Of a DNA stretch of 64,000 bases, positions 58,912 to 64,000 are shown piece by piece. A program made the translations under genes and the position numbers. Each line of letters starts with the position of its first letter. Position 1 is the stretch's first letter. Below the pieces are notes generated by a model that ran no database searches, was not told the origin of the DNA, and saw only the letters and a program-made list of their open reading frames with translations. Origin of the DNA: Anaspis maculata. Lineage: Eukaryota > Arthropoda > Insecta > Coleoptera > Scraptiidae. The DNA lies in NCBI GenBank assembly GCA_949128115.1, contig OX421966.1:35543042-35607041 (forward strand), read 5' to 3'.

Positions 58912-60779
58912 CTGCAAACAACAAAAGAAACAATCTTGATGATGGATCTGCCCCGTTTAACATGATAAAAAGCTCTGGATATAGAGCTGAAGCTGCAGAG
59001 AGACATCATAGTTAAAATTCACCCGGTACAACAGAACGCCACTCACACAGATAATGGTGTTGTGAAAATTGCGTAAAACTCTGGGGATGGCGCGAGTGGC
59101 GTGGGGACGACGGCATGCGATGTGTGCAGCTTGATATGGGGTCGGAATGATACGTGTGCGGGTGGGTTGAGTGGGTGGTCTGTTTAGGGCTGTGAAGTGG
59201 GAGGGAATGGTATGGATGAGAACCTGGACGGTATTCCCAGGTGGAAGTTGTTTCTCTATCCGAGGCATGCCAATTCAGACATACCGAGAGAGAGGAGTGC
59301 CGTTACACCGAAGAAAGGAGAATGGACGACGAAAAAGGTAAAGTCACCGGGAAATGTGTTTATCTTTAACCCGATTCTGCGATGCATCCGTTTTGCGGAT
59401 AACGCCTGAACTCTAAAGTGGTGATGGAAGCCGAGCTTCCACCAAATGGAGTGCACCGACGATGGACCAAAGAGAAGCTTCGTCAATTTTGAGATGTGCC
59501 CAAGTATATTCTGATGAACGTGTCATCCTGATGCATGTGGGTTTTCAAATAGACCTGAAATATTTAAACATGGAACACATTTTTATTGTAAACAACGAGA
59601 AATTGGGATATCAAAAAATTCGTTTCAATTTCAAATACCAATAATAATAGTTGGGCGCTTGATAAAACAAATGTCGTGTCCAAAATGACATGTAAAATAA
59701 GCCTTCGAGCTCATCAGAAAGGTAGGTACCGAACGGTACGTGACAGCACAAGAGCCCTGAAAACTAAAAAAGAGAAGTAGTCTCAACGGGGCTTCAAGAG
59801 ATACACAAAAATACCAGGACCAGGAGACCAATTGCGGGCTTCAATCAACCCAAGAAGAAACAAGGGCGCTCGATTTGGCCTCAAACGGCAAAAGCAAACC
59901 CAAAAGTCACACAAGATGTCTGACGGCTACAAAACGACAAGAGTGGGGGCCTCTTCAGGCCTTCAAGCGATAGGAAGACAACATGGGGCCCTGGTACCGG
60001 ACCGCACAAGAAAACCACACACAATAGAGTTTGCAAGAATACGCCAAAGGGAGCATGCTGATGGAGTTCCAAAAGCTACAGAAAACACAACGGGCTTATC
60101 GGATTCTCAAACAACACTTGAAGAAACAATGGATCGGGGCCCACTGTTGCCTTAAACGGCACAAAAAAAAAACAAAAAAAAGACACACTGCTATCTGCAT
60201 CACTTGTGCAGTCGTCATTTTGGAACAGATACCTACGAAATTTCCAGGCCATGTAACCAAATCATGGATCTGTAACCAAATCCACAGATTTGCTGGGCTG
60301 GGCTGGGCAAAAAGTTGGGAGAAAAGACCTCAGCCTATGGGACGTCTCCCCTAAAACACGTTGAAATTATTCTTTCTTAATTCAAAACCGCTTTACTGAA
60401 AATGGCCCACGGCATATTATGATGCAATACGTAAGCTAGCCAGGAAACAAAAAATCATTCAAAATAGTCCACTTCTTGGGATGGCCCAATTTAATTTTAT
60501 GTTGTTAAATCAAATATTTGTTTATTCAATTAAATAAAATGTTCAATTTTGATGTTCGAAAACTTAATAGTCAAAGATTTGCTGCCTCTGTCAAAAGTTG
60601 GCTGTTGGAAAACGCATTTTATTCCACACGAGAGTTCCTTAACACAAGATGTTCGCCTGTGATATAAATGTGGTCTTTGTTTCTTGTTGTTTGTGAATTC
60701 CTCTGTCCATTCGAGATTGATATGTCATTTACATTTATATTATTTACTGTTATTACCTAATTTATTCAATACGCTTTAT
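58912..60779. other. intron upstream of GALNT exon A, including an AC-rich stretch
   Basis: From about 59780 to 60180 the sequence is A/C-rich with loosely repeating GGGCCTCAA and GGGGCC words followed by AAACNACA-type stretches, perhaps a decayed tandem array. Frames there are open on both strands but not protein-like. No upstream GALNT exon was recognised. Confidence 0.35.
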
Positions 60780-60832
60780 TTTGACTATACCATGTAGCTA
60801 TTGATGGTAAATAAAATTGAACTTGAACTTAA
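60780..60832 (+). repeat. possible LINE 3' end
   Basis: ATTGATGGTAAATAAAATTG followed by AACTTGAACTT resembles the 3' terminus of Jockey-like non-LTR elements. There is no body and no clear target duplication. Confidence 0.3.
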
Positions 60833-60969
60833 TTGGTGAGCAGATTATACTTCCGGAGAACACTATTCGCAGATGTAGAAAACATCTTGAATTCAAAACC
60901 GGCAACAAAAAAATATCGATAGATCTGATAATACGTATAAGAATAATCATGGGTATAACAAGGGGACTC

Positions 60970-61140
60970 GGACAATTCATCGACAGGACGACTCATCGAC
61001 AGGACAAATCGCCGACAGGAAAATTCGCCGACAAGACAACTCACCGACAGGAAAATTCACCGACAGGACAATTCATCGACAGGACGACTTATCGACAGGA
61101 CGAATCAACGACAGGTCAATTCATCAACAAGAGAACTTAT
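60970..61140 (+). repeat. 16-bp minisatellite, about 10 units
   Basis: Units follow ATTCATCGACAGGACA with variation at a few positions (ACTCACCGACAGGAAA, ATTCGCCGACAAGACA and similar). The period is 16 bp, so the translated frame repeats every 16 residues; the 117-codon frame that spans it (60817-61170) is a by-product. The same 16-mer family is present in the opposite orientation at 63841-64000. Confidence 0.85.
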
Positions 61141-61455
61141 ACGATGACACTGAACAACTTACAAAAATAATCAAAATATTGTAGCATGGTTTGAAAAAAT
61201 TCTTGCACCTCCAACTTTCAGAGACCCCCGCGCCCTACACAGGGTGCAAATTCGGCTAGAAAGCTGATTTGGTATGTCTGAGTCCATACTACAACTCTGT
61301 CATGTTGCATTTCTTAAACACAAAATGCAAGGTGAATCGCCTCAAAGACAACTTGGACATGTTAAAGCCGTGTACATGGACCTCGTCAGGTTCCAGTTGT
61401 ATTTTTTTGTAGACCCGGTCAGATCAAGTCAGGCAATCAAGTTCTTTGATTCGAA

Positions 61456-61658
61456 GACAGCTTGGACATGGTAAAGCCATGTAACATCGCATGGGGTCGG
61501 CACCATTGTTCGTACTATGCAACACACGTGCGTCTTGCACTCAGCAATCATTATTTGATATTGTTTTCAAGACGAGAATCTGAGCGCCCACAGTGGAACT
61601 TGAACCCACGATCTCTTGTGTAGTAGTCGAACGCGCTGATCACCACACCACAAGCTCC
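61456..61658 (-). mobile_element. 203-bp tRNA-derived SINE-like insertion
   Basis: The insert is bounded by 32-bp direct repeats beginning TCAAGTCAGGCAATYAAGTT (61424-61455 and 61659-61690) that differ at one position. On the minus strand it starts at the right-hand repeat with GAGGAGCTTGTGGTGTGG. It contains an A-box-like TGGTGTGGTGATCAGCGCG and a T arm with GTGGGTTCAAGTTCCAC (B box GGTTCAAGT). A tRNA-like head next to one flank fits a SINE. The flanking repeats are longer than usual for a retroposon target duplication. Confidence 0.6.
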
Positions 61659-61723
61659 TCAAGTCAGGCAATTAAGTTCTTTGATTCGAAAACAACAGGG
61701 ACAGGGTCAGGTGTTGTCGGTAA

Positions 61724-63823
61724 TAGTCGTCGCGGTACGAGCCTAAAATCGTCCAAGTTCTGCACTTCTAACGATTTCGATTATTTTTGGCACAGATGAT
61801 CATTGGACCTATTCAAGCGTTTTGACCCGCAGCACCACCAAATTTGCCCCTCAGGAACGGAGGGGTGGAGGACTCTTCAGAATTTGAAGCTCCAGGTCTG
61901 GTATGGTCCAATGAAGACCCACAAAGGCAAGTGAGTAGTCATTTCCAAATGATTCTCATCCGCTGATGTCGATTCTCACGTGAAAAATGAGTTGCGCAGT
62001 CATTTGACAAAGATAATTGGTAATAGTAAGAGATAAAGATGAAATCAAGTGGTCATCTAACTGAACTCTGTAGGGACTTGTTTTTTTGTGATAAATACAT
62101 GAAACTTGGTAGGGCTGTTCATTATTACTTACTTTCCAAATATGGAGGGAGCACTACGCGTTTTGACGCATGACGTCGCGACGCAATGTCAAAAAACATA
62201 GTGGTCGTCATTTCCAAAATAGTCGATATATTATCATAGTTCATTTGATTTCTTTCATCAAACCATATGCTTTCGAGATTCAATAACATATTTCTGTCGA
62301 CTTGAGGAAACGGTGGGCTACCAGTGGTGAGTCAGGTGTCTGCTAGAGGGAACTGTGAGGATTCTTTACCTCCAAATTTTCACGGTCAACATCTTTGGAT
62401 AAAACTATTTTCAAGTTTGTCGATACAAATAATTATGTCATCTGGTCAACATTCTCCATGTTTCGTCCTTCTAAGGACTCCTCAGTATGGTTTATACAGA
62501 TTTTGCAACCGCGCGAGATCATTCAGACTACCTAGTGAAGTGACCGATTCTGGGATACCGTTTTGTTTAAAATGGGTGAAGAAGGAATAAATGCAATTTC
62601 TGTGATTCTAGTGTTAGGGTATGAATAAAGTCTCGGATATGGATGAAGTAAATACGTCTGAAAAAAGCACCAATGTCAAAATCTTGAATTCTTGAATTCG
62701 ATTCCCGGCACAGTGCTTTGTGCTATAGAAACAAAGTTTCTCAGCTTGTGATATTTGAGAATCAAATTCAGCAAACTCCTATGACATAAGAAATGCCGAT
62801 AAGGATAAAAACAAACAAATAAACAAACAATAATGGTTCAATTATTTTATACGGTCTCATACAAAGCGGTTTCTTTATTTCAGTACGGTGGCATCGATAT
62901 TAACAGGCGATTAATCGTTGTAATAATTTATAGTTTAGTTTGTAAGAGTTGTGTAACCAAGTATGTACCTAATATGGTACAACATTAAAGATCACTTTTT
63001 TCCAGTAATCAAAAGTACCTTTCTGTGTGCCTTTCATTTGATCGCTAGATCTGTATAAACATACTGAGGAATCCCTAGAAGGACGAAACACGAGAAATGT
63101 TAACCAGATAACATATTCGTATGCACAGACTTCAAAATAGTTAATTTTATCCTCGGTTTTATCCGAAGATGTTGACCGCGGTGATTTGGGGGTGAAGAAA
63201 CCTCACAGTTCCCCTTACAGGCACCTGGTTCACCACTGGTAGCCCACCGTTTCCCCAAATCGACAAAAATATGTTACTGAATCTTGAAAGCATATGGCTT
63301 GATGGAAGAAATCAAAGAAATTATAATATTTCTATTGACTGTTCTGGAAATGGCGACCACTATTTTTCGATATTGCGTCGCAACGTCATCCGTCGGAACG
63401 CATGGTGCTCCCTCCATATTTGGGAAGTAAGTAATAATGAACAGTCACACCAAGTTTCATGTATTTATCGCAAAAAACAAGTTCCTACAGAGCTCAATAG
63501 ATGACCACTTGATTTCATCTTTATCTCTTATTATTACCAATTATCTTTGTCAAATGATTGCGCAACTCATTTTTCACATCAGAATCGACATCAGCGGATG
63601 AAAATCATTCGAAAATGACTACTCACTTGCCTTTGTTGATCTTCATTGGACCATACCAGACCTGGAGCTTCAAATTCTGAAGATACCCCCACCCCTCCAT
63701 TCCTGAAGGGCAAATTTGGTGGTGCTGCGGGTCAAAACGCTTGAATAGGTCCAATGATCATCTGTGCCAAAAATAATCGAAATCGTTAGAAGTGCAGAAT
63801 AATTTGGTGTACCGCTACGACTA
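61724..63823. mobile_element. 2.1-kb foldback element with TAA target duplication (E3)
   Basis: TAGTCGTCGCGGTA at the left is answered by TACCGCTACGACTA at the right, and TAA is duplicated (61721-61723, 63824-63826). Arms of ~790 bp run to about 62520 and from about 63040, for example around GGACGAAACAYGRAGAATG (complement near 62450-62468). The loop of ~500 bp has no transposase. It shares its terminal 14 bp, with two or so differences, with the element at 28072. Confidence 0.85.
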
Positions 63824-63840
63824 TAAGTTTTCTTTGTTAC

Positions 63841-64000
63841 TCTGTCGATGAGTAGGGTGTCGGCAGGTTATCCTGGCGATGTGTAGGGTGTCGGCAGGTT
63901 ATCTTGGCGATGAGTTGAGTGTCGGCAAGTTATCCTGTCGATGAGTTGGGTGTCGGCAATTTATCCTGTCGATGAATTGTCCTGTCGGTGAGTTGTCTTG
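63841..64000 (-). repeat. 16-bp minisatellite, inverted relative to the array at 60970
   Basis: On the minus strand the units read ACTCACCGACAGGACA, ATTCATCGACAGGATA, ACTTGCCGACACTCA and so on. They alternate 16- and 15-bp forms in the part nearest the foldback. The array begins 14 bp after the TAA duplication of the foldback and runs off the window end. Confidence 0.8.

Noticed and set aside
60970..61140. CRISPR-like repeat array
   Set aside because: Units are contiguous 16-mers without unique spacers, and the context is eukaryotic.
60817..61170. 117-codon frame with 16-residue repeats
   Set aside because: The residue repeat is a direct consequence of the 16-bp minisatellite. The N-terminal part is not protein-like.

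Overview
The window looks like AT-rich nuclear DNA from an arthropod, most likely an insect. The reasons are a spliced gene with GT/AG junctions and a very large intron, abundant short non-autonomous DNA transposons, tRNA-derived repeats, a Ty3/gypsy-type pol remnant and a THAP-domain remnant. Recurrent TAGGTACCTAC-like words hint at Hemiptera, but that is a weak inference.

Only one host gene is firmly supported. It is a polypeptide N-acetylgalactosaminyltransferase (GALNT/Pgant family, EC 2.4.1.41) on the minus strand. Three consecutive internal exons are present at 58911-58803, 15637-15366 and 8242-7926. All junctions are canonical, their phases agree, and together they encode about 232 residues of the GT-A catalytic domain. 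The introns between them are about 43.2 kb and 7.1 kb. The N-terminal exons (cytoplasmic tail, membrane anchor, stem) and the C-terminal exons (Gal/GalNAc-T motif, ricin-type lectin domain) were not found and probably lie outside the window.

Nearly everything else is intron filled with repeats. The dominant class is long-arm foldback (inverted-repeat) elements. They occur at 4550-6740, 28072-30851, 30881-32503, 33605-34957, 32981-38296, 35056-37921, 44854-45897, 46807-49318 and 61724-63823. Several share a terminal TAGT and 3-bp target duplications, and two share a 14-bp terminal core. A CATGAAATTTGGT-like word recurs in the arms of otherwise dissimilar elements. A second class has CAGG-type ends flanked by TA (Tc1/mariner-like). 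Smaller palindromic elements show TAA, AAT, TTAA or TA target sites. Some elements are nested three deep.

Tandem arrays form another layer. There is a degenerate 100-160 bp array (1.2-2.0 kb), a degenerate ~23-bp minisatellite (20.5-21.1 kb), a fresh 187-bp duplication (41.8-42.2 kb), a ~16-bp degenerate array (54.95-55.13 kb), and two 16-bp minisatellites in inverted orientation (60.97-61.14 kb and 63.84 kb to the window end) that bracket a foldback element.

Most of the remaining open reading frames are short, lie within repeats, or overlap on both strands. They are not called as genes unless listed.
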